Below, piece after piece: positions 9,601 through 17,906 of a stretch of DNA of 64,000 bases. The notes below the pieces were generated by a model. That model saw only the letters and a list, made by a program, of their open reading frames with translations. It ran no database searches and had not been told where the DNA came from. The stretch is from Pomphorhynchus laevis (taxonomy: Eukaryota > Acanthocephala > Palaeacanthocephala > Echinorhynchida > Pomphorhynchidae): positions 1-64,000 of the forward strand of contig WNNJ02001507.1 of the NCBI GenBank assembly GCA_012934845.2, in the 5' to 3' direction. Position numbers and translations under genes: made by a program. Position 1 is the first letter of the stretch, and each line of letters begins with the position of its first letter.

Positions 9601-12277
9601 AGTGGTGAGCTGACCATTGTTCTTTGCATTTGATTTATGTTTTGTAAATTTGTTGCTTGTCATTTTCACTGTCTTAGTTTGTTTGTTCGGCTATCTCTCG
9701 GTCCCGATATGCTTTAATGATCCAACATAGCTACTGTAAGGAGACAGGACTTTAAGACTCTTTTCCGCCTTTTCTTCCATTGTCCAATCTGCCGTTGGAG
9801 TCATTGGAGTAATTTTGTTTGTTCGGCTATCTCATGTTCCCAATATCCTTTGATGATCCAAAATCGTTAGTGTAAGGAAACAGGCCTCCGTGACTCTCTT
9901 CCGCCTCTTTTCGTTCATTGTATAATCTGCCGTTGGAGTCATTGGAGGAATCTGAGATAGTCTATGAAAAGACTATCACTAAGGTTGATGCAAACCGGCC
10001 AATTAATTAGCCGTTGATCGACCAATGTCGAACATACATTGTCTGGGCCGCTCCACAAAGAGGCTAATTGACAGTAGGTGTCAGTTTAATACTTACTCGA
10101 CTAGCGCCAAGCGGCGAATTATTTTGTTGATATATTAATACTATTAAATATATAACGAAGTTTGCTCTACATGTAATCGAATTCCGGCTTTTTGGCAAAA
10201 TCCTTGATTTTAAAACTGAAGCTTGTAGTTTTCCGGAGTACAGTGTTATCCATTCTACTCTTAATTTGTTGAAATGTATCCTCTAAAGATCCTGAGAGAA
10301 AACAAGAACGATAGCAATTAAATCTCCTAACAAAGAAAATTAGGATGATCCAGATATCACTTAGTCAGTTTAAATAGGCTATGACCATGCTACTAAGTAA
10401 GCAAATTCTCGAAAAAATATGTTTCATTAAGAAAATGAATTAAATCCATCGTTTTGAATAATTTCGGAGTAGGATTAACGAAATACAATAAATTAATTTT
10501 AATTATTTCGCTAAATTCTTTTATTTCGCAAACTATCAACATAACATAATTTTATTGCAAACTATAATTATTTTATCGCAAATGGATTATAACGAAAATG
10601 TTATTTTATTATAACTACAAAATAAGCCAATGAAACAGAAAAATAAATTTTTAATTTTAAAAATTTAGAGAATGGACAATTATCACTCTTTCACTACTTG
10701 AACTTATTACATCGTTTAGTAATTTTTTTAAATTTTATTTGTATGATAAATTATTATTGAGAAAAATTGAAATTACTTGTAGCTTGTATTGCTGAATATG
10801 AGATCAGACGTATCGAGATGTGCCCGTATATCGAACCTGTCAATCTGAATTGACGGATCGGCAGACCAAGTATTCCTAGAATTACAGAAATATCACGGCA
10901 CTAAATGTAGAATTCTTCTTACAATGCTTGTTCCGAGAATGAAGATGTCGCATCTATATAGGACTTTGAAGCAGTTCCCCATACTTGCAAGAATTCGGCA
11001 GGATCTCGCTTCTTTGAAATAATAATGTTTTTATTGAAATTAAAGGACAACAAATTATTTTTTAAGAATAATATGAAATAAATTGGCTTAATATCAAATT
11101 AAGTCAATTTTACATTCCATTTTATTTGTAAAAGGCAAAATAATTTCTGCAGTTTTATAATCAATGGCACACCGTTTGAATACGTTAATCCGATACAGAA
11201 TCAATAGATAAAAATAATAAATTAGAGTTAATCTAAATAAATAAAATTAAATGTATAAGGAAAATTAAACAATTTTGAAGATCAAAATAAAGATAACAAT
11301 GTTGTAACAATTTCAAATAGAATTTACAAGTTAAAAAATAAATGAATGATAAAACAAAAATAATTCATAATTATTTTTTGAATTATTTTTCAAATAATTA
11401 AAGTTAGATTAAATAATTAAAATATTAAATAATTAAAATAATCAAAATAATTAAAGTAATTAAAATTATTAAAATTATATAAATATTTTTCGATGCATAA
11501 ATAATCCAAAAAGGAGAAATTTAACAAATTCAAATGTAAAACTTGCATCTGTTGACTAATTTCTATCGGTAAAAAAGGAAATAAAGTTTCACTAAATGCC
11601 CCATAAACATATAAAATATATAAAAACATTTTAAAAACAATAACATATTTATCATGTCGCAGATGACATTTTATTTATAAAATATTATATTTTAAATATT
11701 TATATATTTATATATTCTTCAGATGGAAAAGGCTGTTTCCAGCATTGAACTTTTTTCTTTAGCCCAAACCAACTGAACGAAATTTGTCTGTAAAAGGCAA
11801 TTGCACATTTGCAGTTTATTCCTAAAAACATTTCTATGCAGATTTTAATAAAACTACGTATTTATGCTATAAAATTTTTTAAATAATTTATTTGATTAAG
11901 GAATTATCAATAAAATGAAGCTATAAGAAAGAAATAAAAGCTAAAAATTAGAAACTAAATTAAAGTTTCTATTTAATTATTTAAGTCCAATTTTTAAAAT
12001 ATAGAAATTTAGTTTCTACTGTACTACAAAACATGTTAATTATAAAATTATTCAGTTTCTATTATTAATTTTATTATTTCAAAATAATTTAACAATCATT
12101 AATCAATTTCTATCTATTATCCAAATAATCTAATTCGATAATTATTCGTATTTACAACAACTAAACGTTTTAACTTACTATTCTATCAAAATATTCCTTC
12201 CTTCTTTCCGCTCGCTTCTTCAAATCAACCATTATACCCCTGATTTTCTTCTCTTGCTTTCTTGCTTCGTGCCACAT
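649..12277 (-). CDS. CLASRP: CLASRP (CLK4-associating SR-related protein) ortholog, ten exons, C-terminus off window
   Basis: CLASRP is a nuclear SR-related splicing regulator that binds the kinase CLK4; its N-terminal domain is the SWAP-type DRY_EERY domain. The exons on the minus strand are 12277-12179, 11011-10923, 10875-10777, 5901-5819, 2547-2454, 2411-2287, 1287-1191, 1147-1069, 807-734 and 690-649. All phases join and give about 293 residues. Family landmarks appear in order: MWHEARKQEKK at the start, DPAEFLQV, IDRFDIRAHLD, MCNYERYRLLVQND, SEKQCLQQI, KAAIYYSYG, an acidic stretch, YGMYMGDYVRML, EAEKAQFSGRKARRERR and SPKYESSKR. Five introns are short (42-47 bp) and four are long (261 bp to 4.9 kb), with transposons in the long ones. 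Intron 4 has an unusual GTGGGT donor. Human CLASRP is about 670 residues, so the RS-rich C-terminus is missing and should lie left of base 1. Identification by family knowledge is strong; the last exon end is the least certain. Confidence 0.9.
734..807 (-). CDS. CLASRP: CLASRP exon 9 (basic)
   Basis: Encodes GRKARRERRIAKERRVRHND and RRSPR, matching SGRRSRRQRREFREKR in the family. The acceptor TTTTTCTGAAG keeps phase 0; a 43-bp intron follows (691-733). Confidence 0.88.
1069..1147 (-). CDS. CLASRP: CLASRP exon 8
   Basis: Encodes MLTFDQEEIDALNQHKIIEA then EKAQFS, parallel to MLRKDKEEAEAIKHAKALEE. Phase 0 at its 3' end, donor GTAAGAAT. Confidence 0.9.
1191..1287 (-). CDS. CLASRP: CLASRP exon 7
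   Basis: Encodes DLLVNVNHLTNEHKH and then ALKYGMYMGDYVR. The end matches the family's YGMADGDFVR. The acceptor is ATCTTTAG; a 43-bp intron follows (1148-1190). Confidence 0.88.
2287..2411 (-). CDS. CLASRP: CLASRP exon 6 (acidic segment)
   Basis: Encodes SENKAAIYYSYGSDF and then the acidic run EDLDTENLDLDEMDL, like KKASIGYTYED followed by DIDVEVDVDELN in vertebrates. It ends in phase 1 at GTAGCT, before a 999-bp intron. Confidence 0.85.
2454..2547 (-). CDS. CLASRP: CLASRP exon 5
   Basis: Encodes SEKQCLQQINLDEKFGC and onward, matching SEEQCLYQIYIDELYGG in the family. The acceptor is TTTTGTAG and the donor GTACGTAC. The next intron is only 42 bp (2412-2453). Confidence 0.9.
3190..4700 (-). mobile_element. 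Decayed hAT DNA transposon (GTF2IRD2/ZBED-like transposase)
   Basis: The minus strand, read with many stops and frameshifts, gives fragments in transposase order: YEISYLLSR and KPFADGALIKDCIIKSAQML near 4.5 kb, FVDISLSINTVAE near 4.36 kb, ITEKLLDIISLKYTKTRKDI near 4.25 kb, LIHQQILCIKGF near 4.05 kb, FVNLQVKNKLITHICDEIA near 3.8 kb and a C-terminal piece (CEKHFSYIQL) near 3.4 kb. The right-hand end on the minus strand carries CAGGGATGTCAAGGTC at 3194-3209, like hAT terminal repeats. No matching left terminus was found. The element lies in CLASRP intron 4, on the same strand as the gene. Clearly dead. Confidence 0.78.
4700..5818. other. CLASRP intron 4 remainder, nothing recognised
   Basis: AT-rich. 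Around 5.34-5.47 kb is a low-complexity tract of alternating ttaaa and attaat words. No gene or element was recognised. Confidence 0.5.
5819..5901 (-). CDS. CLASRP: CLASRP exon 4
   Basis: Encodes NDEELNEERMCNYERYRLLV followed by QNDVTG, the DRY_EERY-type core. The acceptor is CAACTTTAG. The donor GTGGGT is weak, but it is the only one that gives the phase needed for exon 5 and restores the family's QND-x-G-x-SE-x-QC reading. Confidence 0.88.
6066..6113 (-). ncRNA. Hammerhead-ribozyme-like motif (copy in CLASRP intron 3)
   Basis: On the minus strand CTGAAGA (6113-6107) is followed by a stem TGCTAGT-AGGA-ACTAGT and then GAAA (6089-6086), the order of the hammerhead core CUGANGA, stem II, GAAA. 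The downstream stem III and cleavage triplet are not clear. It resembles the hammerheads of Penelope-like elements and relatives; it is probably a fossil. Confidence 0.5.
7420..8150 (-). pseudogene. Reverse transcriptase domain of the Rex3-like element
   Basis: Motifs on the minus strand in order: QRGFRPGRGTTDQLFTLSTI, VDLEKAFDRVPRERLW (motif A), GVVLRQGCPLSPLLFLVYMD (motif B) and SLLFADDVVLLA (motif C, FADD intact). The domain is split over two frames near 7.66 kb. The catalytic aspartates are present, but the protein as a whole cannot be made. Confidence 0.85.
8750..9550 (-). pseudogene. APE endonuclease domain of the Rex3-like element
   Basis: At the start the minus strand reads WNAISLAGKELELVEEMARF, then GLEIVGVTSLHYSGTGTKLL, GWTLNYSRVTNGKRRQASV, and further on the phosphate-ester endonuclease region (YSLVLLGDFNA-type sense near 9.1 kb). 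Frame breaks occur after each piece. This domain would nick target DNA for target-primed reverse transcription. Confidence 0.75.
9679..9957. repeat. Tandem duplication in the 5' UTR of the Rex3-like element
   Basis: Two diverged units of about 135 bp each begin with tttgttcggctatctc (about 9688 and 9820) and end with gccgttggagtcattgga. They sit just upstream of the endonuclease start, where RTE elements often carry 5' repeats. Confidence 0.7.
10167..10291 (-). CDS. Unassigned candidate exon inside CLASRP intron 3
   Basis: After a good acceptor (TTGTTTTCTCTCAG, AG at 10293-10292) the minus strand reads SLEDTFQQIKSRMDNTVLRK, then TTSFSFKIKDFAKKPEFDYM and a stop. Composition looks coding. It does not fit the CLASRP reading phase and does not match the family. 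It could be an alternative 3' exon, part of a nested gene or an unrecognised repeat. Confidence 0.25.
10777..10875 (-). CDS. CLASRP: CLASRP exon 3
   Basis: Contains IDRFDIRAHLD, the family's IDRFDVRAHLD motif. A 47-bp intron (10876-10922) separates it from exon 2. It ends in phase 2 at a GTAATT donor. Confidence 0.92.
10923..11011 (-). CDS. CLASRP: CLASRP exon 2
   Basis: Encodes KRDPAEFLQVWGTASKSYI and onward, matching the family's KKDPAQFLQVHG block directly after exon 1. The acceptor is TTTCAAAG and the donor GTAAGAA. It runs from phase 0 to phase 2. Confidence 0.92.
11012..12178 (-). other. CLASRP intron 1, AT-rich, no feature seen
   Basis: AT-rich sequence with short homopolymer-like runs such as the aattaaaataatcaaa series near 11.41-11.47 kb. 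Nothing coding or structural stands out. Confidence 0.6.
12179..12277 (-). CDS. CLASRP: CLASRP exon 1 with start codon
   Basis: The ATG is at 12277 and opens MWHEARKQEKKIRGIMVD, the invariant CLASRP N-terminus. Basic residues follow (KKRAERRKEYFDRI). The exon ends in phase 0 before a GTAAGTT donor. An alternative upstream start is unlikely because the family starts exactly here. Confidence 0.93.
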
Positions 12278-12788
12278 GTTCGACAATTCGTTAATTTAGA
12301 ATAAACCCTTAATTTTATTTTCCTTGCGAATTGGTCATTTTCCGTATCTACAATATAAATTCACTAAACTGTATTTTCGAATAACCAAATTTTTAAGTAA
12401 AATCAGATGACATGTGGTAAATACTACGTAGATTAACAATTAAGGACGAGTAAAGTGAAAACCCATGATGAATCAATCATGGAATCATAAGTAAATTCAA
12501 CACAAGTTATTAAATTCAGGACTGATTTATCATTTTAACGATAAATTTGTCTTGCTCATTTAAGGCAAGTTTCAGAAATATCCAGTATTAAATATTATAT
12601 AGTTTGCATTATGTTTGAGAGATACAAAGTATAAAATTATAAAATTACTAAATTGTGAATATTAATACAGAATCAATACTGCATTTATATAACATTTATT
12701 TAAATGTGTTTATATATATGTTTATATATAAATAAAAAAGATAAACATATAAAGGATATTTATCCTTTATATAAATAATATATTGTTT
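12278..12788. other. Region upstream of the CLASRP start codon
   Basis: This should hold the CLASRP 5' UTR and promoter. I see no convincing TATA box or other defined element in the AT-rich background. Confidence 0.4.
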
Positions 12789-12808
12789 AACATTTTGGAG
12801 CTGGATCA

Positions 12809-12857
12809 GCAAACAAAAGTTTATTTTTGTTTCGCTAGATGTTACTAGCATCATCAG
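12809..12857 (-). ncRNA. Hammerhead-ribozyme-like motif 1
   Basis: On the minus strand the core is complete: CTGATGA (12857-12851), stem II GCTAG/CTAGC with a 6-base loop, then GAAA (12833-12830). A stem III follows with ACAAAA pairing TTTTGT. Stem I is not obvious, so present-day cleavage is doubtful. It is the best preserved of five such motifs in the window. Confidence 0.55.
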
Positions 12858-12916
12858 AAAGAAACGTAGATATTCTTCATTTTTCGTTTATTAAGTGAAC
12901 AAATTGTACGTTCCTT

Positions 12917-12965
12917 CTTGTAATGCTAGCAGCAGTTAGCGAAATATGAAAATAAAATTTTTCTT
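12917..12965 (+). ncRNA. Hammerhead-ribozyme-like motif 2, inverted relative to motif 1
   Basis: Stem II GCTAGC-AGCA-GTTAGC is followed by GAAATATGAAAATAAAATTT. The CUGANGA box is degenerate (CTTGTAA). The upstream word aaattgtac is shared with motif 4, so these are copies of one repeat. Confidence 0.45.
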
Positions 12966-13122
12966 GTTGATCATGTTAAAAAATTACTAATAAAAAACGG
13001 ATCAATATTGTAAATAGTTGATAATGATCCATTATTGATAAAGAATTATTAGAGCTGGATTAAAATAAAAAGGAAAATTTAACTTGATATTTCGCTAACC
13101 TATGAAATTACAAGGTAATTTT

Positions 13123-13172
13123 CTGAAGATGCTAACAGACGTTAACGAAATATCAAAAATAAAATTTTTCCA
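13123..13172 (+). ncRNA. Hammerhead-ribozyme-like motif 3
   Basis: CTGAAGA (13123-13129) is followed by stem II TGCTAAC-AGAC-GTTAAC, then GAAA (13147-13150) and an AT-rich arm AAAAAT/ATTTTT. A partial inverted copy of its right side (gatatttcgctaac) lies at 13086-13099. Confidence 0.5.
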
Positions 13173-13191
13173 ATTCTTTCATTCAGCTCAA

Positions 13192-13612
13192 TAATTCTGG
13201 ATGAATATTAGTTATTTTGTATTATATGTTTTCAACTTATAAGTTTGTCGAGTGGCATATATTATATGAGAATTATACATGTGCAAATTGTACCTTCTGT
13301 TTTTTGATGCTAGCCGCAGCTAGCGAAATAAAAATTAAAATTAAATTACTGAAATCAAATTACTTTTGTGTCGGCATTTTATGAACAAATCGTTGTGTCT
13401 CTTTAGAGCTTTCTGAAGACTACTATATAATTATATATTAAAAACCTTAATAATATTTGAAAAAAATATTAGAATAGTTGAATATTTTTAAAATATAAAA
13501 AATATTGGATTCATTATTAAATAAGTTTTAAGTAAGTCCATCTCCAATAATTCTGGATGAATATTGGTTATTTTGCATTATATGTTTTCAACTTATACGT
13601 TTGTCGAGTGTC
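13192..13612. repeat. Direct repeat pair of about 62 bp
   Basis: A block starting aattctggatgaatatt and ending gtttgtcgagtg occurs at 13192-13253 and again at 13550-13612 with three or four differences. It belongs to a larger diverged duplication whose second part (ggattcattattaaataagt) occurs near 13.51 kb and 14.02 kb. Confidence 0.7.
13303..13345 (+). ncRNA. Hammerhead-ribozyme-like motif 4
   Basis: TTTGATG, a degenerate CUGANGA, is followed by a perfect stem GCTAGC-CGCA-GCTAGC, then GAAATAAAAATTAAAATT. The stem changes in parallel on both sides compared with motifs 1-3. Confidence 0.4.
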
Positions 13613-14572
13613 AGATACAGATCCAATGCAAGGATGCGCAATGTGTTCCGTACTGAAGTGGCATATCACAGCTCTGACAGTCATAATTCAAAATTTATAA
13701 AATTATGAAAGTCTCATTTATCACATAATTATCAACAAAAATTTTGAATTAATAATATTCAAAAAGCAGGAGTCGTACATGAAGTAACTAACCTAATGGA
13801 AGTCTAACTCTAAAATGGTTAAACGAATCCGCAATGTATTTTTTATTAAGGTAAATGTATATTAATATTATTTTTTTAAATGATCGAAAATTTACTATTT
13901 TGTTTAACGAGAGATGGTTTCCTTGTAAGGGCTAAAAGTATATCAAAAATTATAATTATATATTTAAAACTTTAATAAATTTTTGTATATTTAATAATTT
14001 TAAAATATTAGAAATATTGAATTCATTATTAAATAAGTTTTAAAATTGAAACAAACAATGAAATATAATACAATATAACACAACCAATATTTTATTAAAA
14101 TTTTTATTTAATTAATTATATTCAAAAAGCAAAGATGGTACATAAGGTAACTAAATTGAAGTCTTACCCTAAAATGGTTAAACTCATCTGCAAAGTCCTT
14201 TTTTTTATTAAGGTATAAGGAACAATTACTGATCAGTTATTTTTATACTTGTAAATATTAATATCCAGTATATGTGTGGTCAACGTGATGTAACCTAATG
14301 GAAGTCTTACCCTAAAATGGTTAAACTCATATGCAATGTCCTTTTTTTAATTAAGGTATAAGGAACAATTACTGATCAGTTATTTTTATACTTGTAAATA
14401 TTAATATCCAGTATATGTGTGGTCAACATGATGTAACCTAATGGAAGTCTTACCCTAAAATGGTTAAACTCATCTGCAATGTCCTTTTTTTAATTAAGGT
14501 ATAAGGAACAATTACTGATCAGTTATTTTTATACTTGTAAATATTAATATCCAGTATATGTGTGGTCAACAT

Positions 14573-15728
14573 TATTATTATTAGTATTACAAGTTATAGC
14601 CAAATGGCTGTTTCAACTGATCACATAGGAAATAAAAAAGAAAAGAAAAGAAGAAAAAAAAGTTAATAGCGGTTACATAATATTGTATACATTCGGAATG
14701 CCATGATCGTTAATCCACTGACGAAGTTGAACTTTAAATTGAGATAAGTCCTTGGTACATGCTATTTCTCCTGGCAACGTGTTCCAGGCGTTTAATGCTC
14801 GATGTGAGAGCCTAGCCAAACTCACTACTTTACCATGGGGAAACTTAAATAGTTTCAACGGGTGGCCACGATGCGTCTGAGAACAAACTTTAACATAGCA
14901 CGAGGGAAAACCATCTATCCCATTTACCATTCGCCATAATGCAACAAGGTCTAGGTAATATAGCCTCTGACCCAAAGATGGTATCTTTAGAAATTCAAGC
15001 CGTTCACGATATGAATATGATCCATCCATACACATTCGAGAACCTCTACGAAGGATTGACTCTAGTCTATTGAACTCTTTCTTAGTGTATGGAAAAACTG
15101 CTTGCACGCAGTACTCTATATGCGGGCGAACAAGAGCGCAGTAAAGCCGTTTGAAGACGTATGGATTAATACGATTAAATGCATTTTTGACGCAGTACAT
15201 AGCTCGCAAAGCCTTGCTATGGGCAAACTCTGTATTTGATCGGGATTTCAATGTCCTATGCACCATGACACCCAGATCCCTATACTCCATGACGACATTA
15301 AGAATTGAAGTTCCGAGGCGAAAACGACGGTCATCGCAACGCCTTCCTAATTTCATGTGGCCGCATTTGTCAACATTGATCTTCATACCAGTAGCCTCAC
15401 TCCATTGATATATTTCATTAAGGTCTTCCTGCAGGGAAATGCCAAGCGGATCAATATCATCTACAGACCATATTTTGAGGTCGTCAGCAAAAGCAAGACA
15501 GGGACTCTGAATCCGCAGCAACAAATCGTTAAGGAACACAATAAACAGCAGAGGTCCTAGTACGGTACCTTGCGGAACACCACAGTAAACGCGTCTGGAA
15601 GTGGAAAGATGGGTGCCAACTCTCACCCTAAAGAAACGATGACGTAGGAAATCTTGAATCCAATTACACAACATTACAGGAATGCCGTAGTTAAATAGTA
15701 ATGCTACTAATGGAATAGTAGCATTACT
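14573..15728 (-). mobile_element. CR1-like non-LTR element, 5'-truncated, inserted in the 143-bp array
   Basis: The insertion interrupts one repeat unit between ggtcaac and catgatg, with aacat on both sides (14568-14572 and 15729-15733) as the likely target duplication. It contains the 3' part of the RT gene, about 100 bp of 3' UTR and a short (TAA)n-type tail. The 5' end stops between RT motifs A and B. A 14-bp perfect inverted repeat sits exactly at the 5' junction (15696-15729). Confidence 0.85.
14673..15674 (-). pseudogene. CR1-like reverse transcriptase, C-terminal 333 residues
   Basis: This is the longest uninterrupted RT frame in the window. It starts inside the palm domain: GVPQGTVLGPLLFIVFLNDL (motif B), LAFADDLKIWS (motif C, FADD intact), then a thumb and C-terminal region with RDLGVMVHRTLKSR, ALVRPHIEYCVQAVFPYTKK and ALNAWNTLPGE. 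It would polymerise cDNA at a nicked target but lacks the endonuclease, motif A and any start. There is no internal stop in 1 kb, so this is a fairly young copy that was dead on arrival through 5' truncation. Confidence 0.88.
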
Positions 15729-15862
15729 AACATGATGTAACCTAATGGAAGTCTTACCCTAAAATGGTTAAACTCATCTGCAACGTCCTTTTTTATTAAG
15801 GTATAAGGAACAATTACTGATCAGTTATTTTTATACTTGTAAATATTAATATCCAGTATATT

Positions 15863-16560
15863 AATAGTGGATACTAAATTAAGGAATTCTGGCAAATGCT
15901 TAAATCACATCAAACGATAAAAGTTTTGGGATGTAGATTTTTCTTAATTGTGTGGAATGAACAAAACTATCGACATAAGGCGAATGTCTTAAAATATAAG
16001 CAGTTTAAGTCATGCTAAATTACAATCAAACAATCAACTTTTTGTGTTCACTGTTTTATGATAGTGATATCTTCTATCACGTGATAGTTGATGACAATAC
16101 GTTTAGTTCACATGAATGAAAAATGCAATATCCAGAGGAGTCAATAGAACAATAGAACATTCCATGTTGAAACCATCAATTGTATATGTCATTGGGATAA
16201 TCAGCACCTAAAAATTTTCAAAACCAAATTGACAAATTAAATATTACAAAATTTAGCACAAAATACTAAAAAATGAATATTCGAAGCAATACATGTCAAA
16301 TGCTACATCATTGTGTATAAGTGAGACGAGAACGAAAATGGATAATGTTAAGACTAGTTTAAAATAATTAAATAATTAATTAAATATATGAAATTTCCAT
16401 ATCAAAAGCAAATAACAGAGACACAGCCTCATCCGTTCCCGGATTCCTGACATTTGGAAGCGCGTCATTGTAGTCCGATATCCATGCATCACCTGTTAGT
16501 TTATCAGACTTTCGCCCTATTATCCGTACTTGCATGTTTACCACAATTCACATAAAACTA
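15863..16560. other. Unassigned AT-rich stretch
   Basis: No gene, repeat or element was recognised. It separates the satellite array from the nested element cluster. Confidence 0.5.
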
Positions 16561-16569
16561 GTCTCGAAG

Positions 16570-17159
16570 CAGATTCGACTTCATCATAAGAAAAACAGTA
16601 TTCTCTCGGACTCCACAGCGCGGATTTATGCTGGGCAGTTCTTGTTTAACCAATTTAATAACAGTTCGTGAAAAATGGACGAACAAGTTAGTTTCGGATA
16701 TGCTATCGACGCTGTCTTTTTGGACTTTTCTAAGGCCTTTGATCGTGTTCATTGTGATAGTATAGTTTCTTTGCCTGTTCACAATGGTTCCTATTTTCAG
16801 ATCATTCAATAGAAAAAGAATTTATTATCTTTGCGGTCATTCCAAACAAGAGTTAGTAGTGTTCCTTCAAAGATCTCTTAGGTGCTTTCAGGTGTATCTC
16901 AAGAATATGTTATAGACCCACTTATTTTTGTCGTATTTTTTAATGACCTGATCATGCGTTTAAAGAATCCTGTTTTAGCATATGTGGACTATTTAAAAAA
17001 TCTGGACTGTTGTTCGTAATCTTACTGAATGTCCCTTACTACAGGACGACCTGGAATGCCTTACTGAATGGTGTGAAGTCACTGTACTCCTGTTAAACGT
17101 TGATAAACGTCTTTTGATGGGAATGGGGAACACTACTTCGTCGTTCCAGTATCGCATTG
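16570..17159 (+). mobile_element. CR1-like element, left half (split by the Gypsy element)
   Basis: The plus strand gives RT pieces in several frames: SSCLTNLITVREKW, DAVFLDFSKAFDRVH (motif A, 16.70-16.76 kb), SGVSQEYVIDPLIFVVFFND (motif B, mutated), AYVDY in place of AFADD (motif C, dead), and finally TTSSFQYRI ending at 17159. The continuation is found 8.8 kb away at 25947. The 5' end is truncated. Confidence 0.8.
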
Positions 17160-17220
17160 TAGCATGTGATATTTAGAGTTAATTATTGTTGTGTTTTTAC
17201 ATTGTTGTGTTTCGGTTCAA
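17160..17220 (+). repeat. Left LTR of the Gypsy element (putative)
   Basis: Shares catgtg-N-tatttagagttaa and gtgtttcggttcaa with the right-hand copy. It is about 61 bp and lacks an internal piece of roughly 25-30 bp that is present on the right. Confidence 0.6.
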
Positions 17221-17240
17221 TTTATTCAAAATATTGTTCA

Positions 17241-17770
17241 TGGATAAACTATTAAAGCCGTCAATCTTCGACCTATGTCCTGATCATGTTCAACCGCGCA
17301 CGATAATGGAATCATTGGCTTCAGCGATTAGAAGCATTCCTTCGTTCAATTGTCGATATTACAGAAGTCCAAAAATTAGATCTTTTGATTAACCACATAT
17401 CATCCTCAGCTTTTGAACTGATTGACGGTTCCAAATTTTACGATGCAGCTATCTTTGTCTTGAAGAAAGCTTTTCAAAAACAAGTGATATATTTTTCCGT
17501 CACAAACTTCGCAGTCTACGACAAGAATCAGCCCAAACAATAGACCAACACATTCGAGTTATAGAATCGCTGAGTAAGCAAGTCACATTTAAAGCTACAT
17601 CGGCAGAGGAAATCGTGACTTTTTTGTACACGATACGTTTGTGGTCGGATTATTTCACAAACCATTCGAGAGCGATTATTAGAGAATTGAATTATGAACA
17701 AAAACGACGCGTATAAACTTAAGCGTGTGATCGAGTAGGCTCATCACCAGGCATCATATTTCAAAGATCT
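17241..17770 (+). pseudogene. Gypsy gag, N-terminal part
   Basis: Opens MDKLLKPSIFDLCPDH, close to the common MDRFLKP-type gag start. It later reads LDLLINHISSSAFELIDGSK and FYDAAIFVLKKAF, the capsid core, with frameshifts. It is interrupted after SYFKDL by an L2-like insertion. The frame resumes at 21879 as SKSSYEITDEIPSIN. Confidence 0.75.
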
Positions 17771-17906
17771 TGAAATATGAGAGTTTGAAATTCTTAGCTG
17801 CTAACTAATAACTACTTACAAGATTAATATACACACAAGCATCGACGACAACCATCGACGACAACCATCGGTTGAAAAAATGATTGAAATACATTCTTAC
17901 AAGTTT

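Larger units (their letters stand above)
6750..10110 (-). mobile_element. RTE-clade (Rex3-like) non-LTR retrotransposon, degenerate
   Basis: This near full-length copy on the minus strand lies in CLASRP intron 3. Order: 5' UTR with a tandem duplication (10.1-9.6 kb), APE endonuclease (about 9.55-8.75 kb), linker (8.7-8.2 kb), reverse transcriptase (8.15-7.42 kb) and a C-terminal tail (7.4-6.79 kb). The tail contains AGLSLRDMVRNSVIRDKLGV and SQLRWLGAF, typical of Rex3/RTE ends. At least ten frameshifts or stops break it. The 3' end is placed near 6.75 kb, where similarity stops. Family assignment comes from motif wording known for Rex3; no search was run. Confidence 0.8.
14128..15862. repeat. 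143-bp tandem repeat (satellite-like), interrupted by a retroelement
   Basis: The word gtcttaccctaaaatggtta starts at 14161, 14304 and 14447, exactly 143 bp apart, and again at 15751 after a 1.16-kb insertion. Units are nearly identical. Each contains a short poly-T run and ttactgatcagttatt. A more diverged unit lies near 13.75-13.87 kb. The last unit ends near 15862. Confidence 0.9.

Noticed and set aside
15151-15560. Two plus-strand frames of 67-85 codons
   Set aside because: Shadows of the minus-strand CR1-like RT at 14673-15674.
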